Shown in pieces: positions 8,750 through 15,517 of a stretch of 33,375 nucleotides of DNA. Under the pieces are notes generated by a model. The model worked only from the letters and a program-made list of their open reading frames with translations, ran no database searches and was not told where the DNA came from. Position 1 is the stretch's first letter. Each line of letters opens with the position of its first letter. The stretch spans positions 1 through 33,375 of the forward strand of contig QFNI01000042.1 of NCBI GenBank assembly GCA_003240775.1. Reading direction: 5' to 3'. Position numbers and translations under genes: made by a program. This DNA is from Mesorhizobium amorphae. GTDB lineage: Bacteria > Pseudomonadota > Alphaproteobacteria > Rhizobiales > Rhizobiaceae.

Positions 8750-9444
8750 GCGCGGTGAAGCGCGCGGTAGGCGTTCTGATCTCGGGCCGCGGCTCGAACA
8801 TGGCCGCCCTTGCGGAAGCCGCCAAGGAAACGGACTTTCCCGCGCGCATCGCGCTCGTGGTGTCGGACCAGCCGGATGCCGCGGGGCTCGCCTATGCGCG
8901 CCAAGCGGGCATCCCTGCGCGCGCCGTTCCGCGCGGCGATTTTGGGGGCAAGGCCGAGCACGAGGCGGCGATCACGGCAGCGCTGCGCGAGGCAGGCGCG
9001 GAGATCGTTTGCCTCGCGGGCTACATGCGCCTGCTGTCTGATGGCTTCGTTGCGGCGTGGCGGGGGCGGCTCCTCAACATTCATCCCTCGCTCCTGCCCG
9101 CCTTTCCCGGCCTCGACACCCACCGCCGCGCGCTCGAGGCGGGTGTCCGCCTGCATGGCTGCACGGTGCATTTCGTGTCCGAGGAAATGGATGCCGGGCC
9201 GATCGTGGCGCAGGGCGCCGTGCCGGTGGTGGCGGGCGACACGGAAGACGACCTCGCGCGCCGGGTGCTGGGCGTGGAGCACAAGCTCTACCCGATGGCG
9301 CTGCGCATGGTGGCGGAAGGTGCTGCGAAGCTCGAAGACGACCGCGTGGTGCTCTCGGGCGGCGGAGCAGAAACGGGAACGCTCCTTTCGCCCGAACCGC
9401 ATTCGCGCAGGAGCTTCGAGGATTTGGCGCGGCTGACGCCGTAA
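8746..9444 (+). CDS. purN: phosphoribosylglycinamide formyltransferase
   Basis: 232 aa. It transfers a formyl group from 10-formyl-THF to GAR (step three of purine synthesis). Features: VLISGRGSNM for phosphate binding, LAGYMRLLS, the catalytic Asn-His in LLNIHPSLLPAFPGLDTH, and SEEMDAGPIVAQ with the conserved Asp. The start is TTG 8746, overlapping the purM stop (TTGA); GGAG ends 9 nt before it and the resulting protein begins MSAVKRAVGVLISG like relatives. GTG at 8755 is the alternative but is badly spaced from the same site. Translation is probably coupled to purM. Confidence 0.95.
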   Translation: MSAVKRAVGVLISGRGSNMAALAEAAKETDFPARIALVVSDQPDAAGLAYARQAGIPARAVPRGDFGGKAEHEAAITAALREAGAEIVCLAGYMRLLSDGFVAAWRGRLLNIHPSLLPAFPGLDTHRRALEAGVRLHGCTVHFVSEEMDAGPIVAQGAVPVVAGDTEDDLARRVLGVEHKLYPMALRMVAEGAAKLEDDRVVLSGGGAETGTLLSPEPHSRRSFEDLARLTP

Positions 9445-9461
9445 GGGGTGGCGCTGGGGTC

Positions 9462-9606
9462 GCGTGCTTCGAGGCTCCCTGCGGGAGCACCTCAGCATGA
9501 GGACCGTGGGTTTCAACGGATCGGACAGCCCGGCCTTTTTGGGACGCTTAGCGCCGTTCCTTCCTCATCCTGAGGTGCCCAGCATAGCCGGGCCTCGAAA
9601 GACGCA
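9462..9606. repeat. intergenic inverted repeat, RIME/REP-like
   Basis: The left arm (9462-9502) and right arm (9562-9606) are imperfect inverted copies. Both carry the core CACCTCAG, one substitution, then ATGAGGA; the outer end in both is TTCGAGGC after CGTG/CGTC. Between the arms are 59 nt that differ. This resembles the short palindromic elements scattered between genes in rhizobial genomes (RIME-like). It lies between the convergent purN and molybdoenzyme genes and could end transcription both ways. Recognition of a specific family is from memory. Confidence 0.75.
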
Positions 9607-9614
9607 CGGTTTCC

Positions 9615-11723
9615 CTACGCCGCGCGGCGCAGCCACACCTTGTTGTCGTGGAACGCGGCGCCTCCATAGGGTGCCGCCGCATCCGCGCCTGTCAGCACGT
9701 TGATGCCCTCCCCGCGCTCGTGCGCGCTGTTCGGCCAGATGCCTTCGGCGATCACCACGCCGCGCTTCACGCCGTCGAACAGCTTGGCGTGGAGCACGAT
9801 CTCGCCGCGCGCGTTGCCCACCTCCACGCGATCGCCCTCGCCCAGGCCGGCCGCTTCCGCATCGAGCGGGTGAAGCAGTAGCTCGGGCCGGCCTTCGCGC
9901 TCGCGCGAGCCGGGCGTTTCCGTGAACGACGAGTTGAGGAACTGCCGCGCGGGCGAGGTCGCGAGGCGGAACGGGTGCTCGGCATCCGCCACCTCGATCA
10001 GGTCCACGTGATCGGGAAACTCGGGCAGCATCCCATGCGGCCCTTGCGGGCCCATGGCGCGCGGCGGTCGGTCGGGGGCCGGCGTGTTGAGCCAATCCGG
10101 CCGGAAGCGGAAGCGGCCGTCGGGGTGGCCGAAGCCCTGCATGAAGTGCGCGCGCTCGAAGGAAGGCTGCACATCCGCCCAGCGCTCGGCCGCGAACGTG
10201 TCGAACGAGCCCAGGCCCCGCTTGCCCAGCATGGTGTCGATCAGGCTGCGCTCCGTCTGGCCGAAGCCCGGCTGGTCGGAGACGCCAAGGCGCTTGGCGA
10301 GTTCCTCGATCACATAGTGATTGGTGCGCGGGCCTTCGGGCGCGTCGAGCAGCTTGGGGCCGAGCACGATGTGGCTCTGGCCGCCGCCGCGATAGATGTC
10401 GTCGTGCTCCATGAACATGGTGGCCGGCAGAACGAGGTCAGCGAGTTCCGCCGTGTCCGTCATGAACTGCTCGTGCACGCAGGCGAACAGATCCTCGCGC
10501 GCGAAGCCTTGCCGCACCAGGCGCTGCTCGGGCGCGACATTGGCGGGATTGGTGTTCTGGATCAGCATGGCCGTGACGGGCGGGCCGTTCTGCAGGGCAT
10601 CCGCGTCGCCCGTCAGGATGCGGCCGATCTTGCTCTGGTCGAGATGGCGGATGCGCGGGTCGCGCGTGTTCGTGCCCTGGATCTCGCTTCCATCCATCCG
10701 AAAGATGCCGGAATTGGAATGGAACGCCCCGCCCCCTTCATGCGCCCAGGCGCCCAAAACCGCTGGAATGGAGAGCGCCGCATGCATCGCCACCGCCCCG
10801 TTGCGCTGGCGCGAGAAGCCGTAGCCCAACCGGAAGAAGGTGCGCTTGGTGGTGCCGACCAGCCGGGCGAAGGTTTCGATCTCGTCCACACCGAGCCCGG
10901 TGATGGCGGATGCCCATTCCGGCGTGCGGGTGGCGAGATGCGCCTCGAGGCCCGCGGGATCGTCGGTCCACTTCGCAAGAAAGGGTCGGTCTGCCAACCC
11001 ATCGCGGAACAGCACATGCATCACCGCGCAGGCGAGCGCCGCGTCCGTGCCGGGCTTGAGCACCAAACCGAGATCGGCCTGCTTCACGGTCGCGTTGCGG
11101 TAGATGTCGATCGCCACGATCTTTGCGCCGCGCTCCTTCCGGGCGCGCATGGCATGGGTCATCACGTTGACCTGGGTGGCGACGGCATTTGTGCCCCAGA
11201 TCACCACACAGTCGGATTTCGCCATCTCGCGCGGGTCGACGCCGGTCAAGGCGCCCGCGCCCATGCTCCAGCCCGTCCAGGCGAGATTGGTGCAGAAGGA
11301 GGAGAACTGGTTGGAATAGCGCTTGGCGTGACGCAGCCGCTGGATGCCGTCGCGCTGCACGAGGCCCATGGTGCCAGCATAGAAGTAGGGCCAGACGGCT
11401 TCCGAGCCGTGCTGCTCTTCGGCACGCACGAACTTCTCGGCCACGAGGTCGAGCGCGGCTTCCCAGCTCGCCTCCTTCCACCGCCCTTCCCCCTTGGCAC
11501 CCGCGCGCACGAGCGGCTTGAGCAGGCGGCCGGGATGGTGGATACGCTCGGCATAGCGCGCGACCTTGGCGCAGATCACGCCTGCCGTGTAGGTATTCGC
11601 CTTGGCGCCATGCACGCGGCCCACGCGCTTGCCGTCGATGATCTCCACATCGAGAGCGCAAGTGGAGGGGCAATCGTGGGGGCAGGCCGAGTGGCCGATG
11701 GAAACGGGCACATGCGTGTTCAT
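9615..11723 (-). CDS. molybdopterin oxidoreductase, DMSO reductase superfamily, FDH-like
   Basis: 702 aa. The N-terminus binds a 4Fe-4S cluster through Cys14, Cys18, Cys22 and Cys51 (HSACPHDCPSTC and GVICAKV). Then come the Mo-bis-PGD domains, with SSFCTNLAWTGWSMGAGA, where Cys144 aligns by eye with the Sec/Cys molybdenum ligand of formate dehydrogenases. VIWGTNAVATQ, IQNTNPANVAPEQ, VLPATMFMEHDDIYRGGG and a C-terminal molydopterin dinucleotide domain with LATSPARQFLNSSF follow. No signal peptide or twin-Arg is visible, so it is probably cytoplasmic. No electron-transfer or membrane subunit gene is beside it. Substrate unknown. ATG 11723 sits 47 bp from divergent rlmJ. Confidence 0.93.
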   Translation of the reverse strand: MNTHVPVSIGHSACPHDCPSTCALDVEIIDGKRVGRVHGAKANTYTAGVICAKVARYAERIHHPGRLLKPLVRAGAKGEGRWKEASWEAALDLVAEKFVRAEEQHGSEAVWPYFYAGTMGLVQRDGIQRLRHAKRYSNQFSSFCTNLAWTGWSMGAGALTGVDPREMAKSDCVVIWGTNAVATQVNVMTHAMRARKERGAKIVAIDIYRNATVKQADLGLVLKPGTDAALACAVMHVLFRDGLADRPFLAKWTDDPAGLEAHLATRTPEWASAITGLGVDEIETFARLVGTTKRTFFRLGYGFSRQRNGAVAMHAALSIPAVLGAWAHEGGGAFHSNSGIFRMDGSEIQGTNTRDPRIRHLDQSKIGRILTGDADALQNGPPVTAMLIQNTNPANVAPEQRLVRQGFAREDLFACVHEQFMTDTAELADLVLPATMFMEHDDIYRGGGQSHIVLGPKLLDAPEGPRTNHYVIEELAKRLGVSDQPGFGQTERSLIDTMLGKRGLGSFDTFAAERWADVQPSFERAHFMQGFGHPDGRFRFRPDWLNTPAPDRPPRAMGPQGPHGMLPEFPDHVDLIEVADAEHPFRLATSPARQFLNSSFTETPGSREREGRPELLLHPLDAEAAGLGEGDRVEVGNARGEIVLHAKLFDGVKRGVVIAEGIWPNSAHERGEGINVLTGADAAAPYGGAAFHDNKVWLRRAA

Positions 11724-11770
11724 GGCCTCACCCTATCGATTTTCGCGCAGGCCGAGTAGAGCCAGCCGTC

Positions 11771-12622
11771 ATGAACTATCGCCACAGCTTCCATGCCGGC
11801 AATTTCGCGGATGTGCTCAAGCACGCCGTGCTCGCGCGCATCGTGCTCTACCTCCAGAACAAGGAAAAGCCGTTCCGCGTGCTCGACACCCATGCGGGCC
11901 GCGGGCTCTACGATCTCGGTTCCGATGCGGCGCAACGCACGGGCGAATGGCGTGAGGGCATAGCGAAGCTGCGCGCGGCAAAGCTCTCGCCCGAGGTTCA
12001 GACGCTGCTTCAGCCCTATCTCGGCACGCTTCTGGAAGAACGCGCCTATCCCGGCTCTCCGCTTGTTTCGCGCCGCCTGCTGCGCAAGCAGGACAGGCTG
12101 ACAGCGGTGGAGCTTCACCCGGAAGAAGCGGAAGCGCTCAAGGCGCTCTTTGCAGGCGACATCCAGACCCGCGTGATCCATCTCGATGGCTGGCTGGCGC
12201 TCGGTGCGCAAGTGCCGCCCAAGGAGAAGCGCGGCCTCGTGCTGGTCGACCCGCCCTTCGAACAGCCGCAGGAGTTCGACCGCATGGCGGACGGCCTGGC
12301 TGACGCCCACCGACGCTGGCCGGGGGGCACCTACGCGCTGTGGTATCCGATCAAGCACCTCGATTCTGTGGAGCGCTTCCGCGAGCGGCTGGCTGCCATG
12401 AACATCCCGCGCATCCTGGACGCGCAACTCCTGATCCGCGCGCCCTCAGCCGAGCCGCGGCTCGACGGCTGCGGCATGGTGGTGGTCAACCCGCCCTTCA
12501 CGCTCCCTTCCGAACTCGACCTGCTGCTGCCTACCCTTGCAGGGCTGCTGGCGCAGGGTCCGGGTGCGCTTGGGCGCGCGGTGTGGCTTGCGGGCGACAC
12601 TCCCGGCCATCCAGGCGCTTGA
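11771..12622 (+). CDS. rlmJ: 23S rRNA (adenine(2030)-N6)-methyltransferase
   Basis: 283 aa. It begins MNYRHSFHAGNFADVLKHAV, nearly identical to the conserved opening of E. coli RlmJ (YhiR), followed by the SAM-binding LDTHAGRGLYDL and the N6-adenine methyltransferase catalytic DPPFE (Asp160-Phe163, DPPY/F type). The inserted helical subdomain, then YALWYPIKH and GMVVVNPPFTLP, match the family. It uses SAM to methylate A2030 of 23S rRNA. It is the first gene of a + strand run, with only 47 bp to the divergent molybdoenzyme gene, so its promoter must lie within that gap or overlap that gene's start. Confidence 0.95.
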   Translation: MNYRHSFHAGNFADVLKHAVLARIVLYLQNKEKPFRVLDTHAGRGLYDLGSDAAQRTGEWREGIAKLRAAKLSPEVQTLLQPYLGTLLEERAYPGSPLVSRRLLRKQDRLTAVELHPEEAEALKALFAGDIQTRVIHLDGWLALGAQVPPKEKRGLVLVDPPFEQPQEFDRMADGLADAHRRWPGGTYALWYPIKHLDSVERFRERLAAMNIPRILDAQLLIRAPSAEPRLDGCGMVVVNPPFTLPSELDLLLPTLAGLLAQGPGALGRAVWLAGDTPGHPGA

Positions 12623-12663
12623 ACCGAGGCCCTCGGACCTTCACAATGGCGGGAGCCCGCAAC

Positions 12664-12687
12664 ATGCGTCCCGAGAACAGCCGATGA
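12664..12687 (+). other. possible leader peptide ORF (MRPENSR) coupled to next gene
   Basis: A seven-codon frame starts at ATG 12664 with GGGAG 8 nt upstream. Its stop overlaps the start of the next gene by ATGA. The next gene's own ATG has only a weak site (GAGAAC). This may be a coupling leader; an in-frame ATG at 12646 would make it 13 codons. No peptide evidence can be had from sequence alone. Confidence 0.35.
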
Positions 12688-13121
12688 CCCGCTTCGTGCA
12701 AGCCCTTTCCGCCGCGGCGATGCTGGCAGGTGTCGCCGGCGCGCCAGCGCCCGCCTGGAGCGCCGATCCCGTTCTGGTCGACGTCGAGCCCACCGTCTGC
12801 GCCGAAGACCAGTATCTCTCCCGCATCGAGAAGCGCTTCGCCTACCAGGTGAAGCACGTGCCCAACCTGCCCGACGTGCGGATCGCGGGCTTCTACGACA
12901 TCCGCGAACAGGTCTACGAGCCGAGTGACGAATTCCGCCCGATCTCGCGCCGCTACTGCTCGGCGACGGTGACGCTCGACAACAGCGAGAGCCGCTCGAT
13001 CTGGTATCTGATCGAGACCGACCAGGGCTTTGCCTCGATCGGCGAGAACGTCGAGTTCTGCGTGAACGGCTTCGACCGCTGGATGATCTACAACGGCGCC
13101 TGCCGCATCCTGCGCAAGTAA
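12684..13121 (+). CDS. small secreted hypothetical protein preceding RNase T2
   Basis: 145 aa. Residues 1-26 are a signal peptide (hydrophobic core AAAMLAGVAGA, cleavage near PAWSA). The mature part has four cysteines in PTVCAED, RYCSATV, VEFCVNG and NGACRI, enough for two disulfides, and reads as a compact, mixed alpha/beta periplasmic domain. I do not recognise a named family. It ends immediately before the RNase T2 start (TAA then GTG, no gap), which strongly suggests joint expression and perhaps a partner role such as binding, folding or inhibition of the RNase; that is inference. The ATG at 12684 is the only start that gives a signal peptide. Confidence 0.82.
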   Translation: MTRFVQALSAAAMLAGVAGAPAPAWSADPVLVDVEPTVCAEDQYLSRIEKRFAYQVKHVPNLPDVRIAGFYDIREQVYEPSDEFRPISRRYCSATVTLDNSESRSIWYLIETDQGFASIGENVEFCVNGFDRWMIYNGACRILRK

Positions 13122-13760
13122 GTGCGCCGCTTCCTCGCAGCGCTTGGGCTCTCTTTCGGCCTCCTGCCGCCGGCTGCGGCGGGTGCCGAGGATTTCGATT
13201 TCTACGTGCTCGCGCTTTCCTGGTCGCCGTCCTATTGCGAGGCGGAAGGGGCGGACGCGAACCGCTTCCAGTGCGGCGCGCAAAAGCCCTACTCCTTCGT
13301 GGTGCACGGGCTCTGGCCGCAGAACGAGCGCGGCTATCCCGAATTCTGCGACACAAGCGAGCGTGACGTGCCGCGTGAGACGATGCGCGCCATGTCCGAC
13401 CTGATGCCCTCTTTCGGCCTCGTGCGCCACCAGTGGCGCAAGCACGGAAGCTGCTCGGGCCTCGACCAGGACGCCTATTTCGCGCTGGTGCGCCAGGCGC
13501 GCGAGCGGATCACCATTCCCACCGAGTTCCGCCGCCCGGCAAGCGCCCGCACGGTCGAGCCCCATGCGGTGGAGACGCGCTTCCGCAGCAGCAATCCGGG
13601 GCTGGCGGCCGATGCCATCGCCGTCACCTGCGACCGCGAACGGCTGCGGGAAGTGCGCATCTGCCTGAACAAGGACCTGTCGTTTCGCTCCTGCCCGGAG
13701 GTCGACCGCCGCTCCTGCCGCCTGGGCCGCGCTTCCATGCCGCCGCCCGTTTCCCGTTGA
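13122..13760 (+). CDS. secreted ribonuclease T2 family protein
   Basis: 212 aa with a signal peptide (1-22, LLPPAAAGA). The two T2 active-site blocks are present: CAS1 FVVHGLWPQ with His62, and CAS2 HQWRKHGSC with His103, Lys107, His108 and Cys111. Cysteines elsewhere can form the family's disulfides. T2 enzymes are periplasmic or extracellular endoribonucleases that make 2',3'-cyclic phosphates. The residue after the first CAS2 His, usually Glu (Glu105 in RNase Rh), is Gln104 here. The start is GTG at 13122, directly after the TAA of the preceding secreted protein; no independent strong ribosome site is seen, which fits coupling. It is followed 19 nt later by the GST gene. Confidence 0.93.
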   Translation: MRRFLAALGLSFGLLPPAAAGAEDFDFYVLALSWSPSYCEAEGADANRFQCGAQKPYSFVVHGLWPQNERGYPEFCDTSERDVPRETMRAMSDLMPSFGLVRHQWRKHGSCSGLDQDAYFALVRQARERITIPTEFRRPASARTVEPHAVETRFRSSNPGLAADAIAVTCDRERLREVRICLNKDLSFRSCPEVDRRSCRLGRASMPPPVSR

Positions 13761-13779
13761 ACGCGAGAACGATCGACCG

Positions 13780-14367
13780 ATGCCCCAACTGCTTTATTCC
13801 GGCTCCTCGCCCTACAGCGCCAAGGTTCGCATGGCGGCGGAGTGGACGGGCTTCGCGCTCGAGCCGGTCACGGTGAACACCCAGGCCTCGCCGCCCGAGC
13901 TTGCGGCGGCAAACCCGCTCGGCAAAATCCCGGCCCTCGTGCTGGACGATGGGACGGCACTCTTCGACAGCCGCGTGATCACGCGCTTTTTGGACCAGCA
14001 GAGCCGGGGCAAATTGTTTCCGGCAGGCTCGCTTGCGGCGGAACGGCTGGAAGCGCTCGCAGACGGCATCTGCGACTGCGCGCTCGCCCATGTCTACGAG
14101 CGCCGGATGCGGCCCGAAGAAAGGGTCCACGCGCCCTGGCTGGAGCGGCAATGGGCCAAGGTCATCCAGGCGCTCGATTTCTTGGAAGCCAACCCGGACT
14201 GGCGCTCGGCGGAGCCCGATGCAGGCACGATCGCGCTTCGTGCCACGCTCGCCTATCTCAAGCTGCGTTTCGAGGGCCAGTGGGAGGCCGAGAGGCCGGG
14301 GCTCGTTGCCTGGGCCGAGGCGTTCGACCGCGCCCATCCCGAACTGGCGGCATTGAAGCCAGCCTGA
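13780..14367 (+). CDS. glutathione S-transferase family protein
   Basis: 195 aa. The N-terminal thioredoxin-like domain has LLYSGSSPYSAKVRM (Ser at the beta1-alpha1 turn, where GSTs activate glutathione), NPLGKIPALVLDDG with the cis-Pro, and ALFDSRVITRFLD for binding the gamma-glutamyl group. The C-terminal helical domain follows, with EAERPGLVAWAEAFDRAHP. This is the bacterial YfcF/YibF-like GST type, cytoplasmic, and conjugates or reduces with glutathione; substrate unknown. It is the last gene of the rlmJ run and ends at a clear terminator. Confidence 0.92.
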   Translation: MPQLLYSGSSPYSAKVRMAAEWTGFALEPVTVNTQASPPELAAANPLGKIPALVLDDGTALFDSRVITRFLDQQSRGKLFPAGSLAAERLEALADGICDCALAHVYERRMRPEERVHAPWLERQWAKVIQALDFLEANPDWRSAEPDAGTIALRATLAYLKLRFEGQWEAERPGLVAWAEAFDRAHPELAALKPA

Positions 14368-14373
14368 AACGAA

Positions 14374-14404
14374 AAAACCGGGCGCGAGGCCCGGTTTTCT
14401 TTTT
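14374..14404. terminator. bidirectional intrinsic terminator
   Basis: A perfect 10-bp stem (14374-14383 with 14389-14398) closes a 5-nt loop. It is followed by CTTTTT on the + strand. The stem itself opens with AAAA, preceded by more A, so it also reads as hairpin plus U-tract on the - strand. It separates the convergent GST and Omp25-like genes and probably serves both. Confidence 0.9.
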
Positions 14405-14420
14405 CGGCTGAGGCCGAGCC

Positions 14421-15092
14421 TCAGAAGCTCATGCCGATGCCAAACTGAACGCGATGATCCTTCGCGTCGTATTCGGAATTGCCGATACCCGTGTTGAAGC
14501 TCTCCTTGCCGTAATCGGTGTAGCGGTATTCCACGCGACCGAAGACGTTCTGGGTGAACTTGATGTCGGTGCCCGCACCGACCGTGTAGCCGACGAGACC
14601 CTTGTCCTCGCCGCTGCCGGCCTCGGTGACCTTCAGGTTCTGCGCGGCGCCGCCGGCCGTGCCGTAGACCAGCAGATCGGGCGTCACGGCATAGCCGAGA
14701 CGGGCGCGCAGCGAGCCTTCGAGGCGCGATTCCGCACTCAGGCCCTGGTCGTCGCCCTTGCGGTCGCCGTAGCCGATGTCGCCTTCGACACCGTAGACGA
14801 CGTTGTTGCTTTCCCAGTTGTAGCCGGCGAACGCGCCGCCGATCACGCCGTCGGCATCGGTCTGGGCGCCGGTGGCATCGCTCTGGGCGTCACCGAAGCC
14901 GTAGCCGAGTTGCAGACCCACATAGGGGCCGGCCCAGGAGGCGACGGGCAGTTCCTCGATCGGCAGGGGTGCCGGGGGCTCTTCCATCACCACATCCGCG
15001 GCAAAGGCGGGCGCGGAGGCGACAAAGGCGAGGCCGGCCGCCAGGGCGGCGGACCGGAGCAGCCTGCTCCGCTCAAAGGTGCTGGACGTCAT
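14421..15092 (-). CDS. Omp25/31 family outer-membrane beta-barrel protein
   Basis: 223 aa. The signal peptide ends APAFA before ADVVMEEP. A Pro/Glu-rich linker (PPAPLPIEELP) leads to SWAGPYVGLQLGYGFGDA, the typical opening strand of rhizobial/Brucella Omp25/31-type eight-strand barrels. GGAFAGYNWESNNVVYGVEGD, LRARLGYAVTPDLLVYGTAG and FGRVEYRYTDYG are further strand pairs. The protein ends FGIGMSF, with the C-terminal Phe that guides barrel assembly by BAM. It is an abundant structural OMP type, possibly involved in membrane stability. The start at 15092 is chosen for AAAGGA about 6 nt upstream; an ATG five codons earlier covers that site. It shares the terminator at 14374. Confidence 0.93.
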   Translation of the reverse strand: MTSSTFERSRLLRSAALAAGLAFVASAPAFAADVVMEEPPAPLPIEELPVASWAGPYVGLQLGYGFGDAQSDATGAQTDADGVIGGAFAGYNWESNNVVYGVEGDIGYGDRKGDDQGLSAESRLEGSLRARLGYAVTPDLLVYGTAGGAAQNLKVTEAGSGEDKGLVGYTVGAGTDIKFTQNVFGRVEYRYTDYGKESFNTGIGNSEYDAKDHRVQFGIGMSF

Positions 15093-15517
15093 GGGGATTC
15101 CTTTCACTCAACGCACAGGCATGAAACGGGCAACCGGCCTGAAAGCTCCAAGCGGCCCCTCGTCGGCCGGAATCTGACTCGGGAATGGGGCGGGAGAGCC
15201 GCCGAAGGAGGGAGATTCCCTGGCGCGATTGCGGCGAGGAAAAGTCAGCCGGCTCGCCTCGACACCGTGTGCGGCATTTGAGGCAAATCTCTGTGGCTAA
15301 TGAGAATTTTGCGCTGCAACATCGAACGGCTCGCCATCTCTCAAACGCGGCTGTCACCTTCCCGCCGCAAGCCTGAACGGGTCTTCACCAAGCTTAATGA
15401 CGCGGGCGCAAGGCTCGAAATCACGCTGCGACGTCGCTATCTGAGGAAACCGATCGCCCGAATGTGATCGGGCGGCCTCCTTGCCCCTGCCTTCTCGCCA
15501 TGACAGTCGGAAACGGA
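15093..15517. other. 425-bp intergenic region, divergent omp / uvrC control region
   Basis: No gene is supported here. The part near 15280-15320 is more AT-rich (around AATGAGAATTTTGCG) than its surroundings and is the likeliest place for promoters of the Omp25-like gene (leftward) and uvrC (rightward). I could not assign firm -35/-10 boxes. The 3' part holds a hairpin at 15455-15474. The long leader would suit a regulated, abundant outer-membrane protein. Confidence 0.5.
15455..15474 (+). promoter_or_regulatory. hairpin upstream of uvrC start
   Basis: A 7-bp perfect stem (15455-15461 with 15468-15474) closes a 6-nt loop about 43 nt before the chosen uvrC ATG. It has no T-run, so it is more likely an mRNA 5'-end structure than a terminator. 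Function unknown. Confidence 0.35.

Noticed and set aside
9975..11759. 594-codon + strand frame over the molybdoenzyme gene
   Set aside because: The - strand protein has the full Fe-S and Mo-cofactor motifs; the + frame has none.
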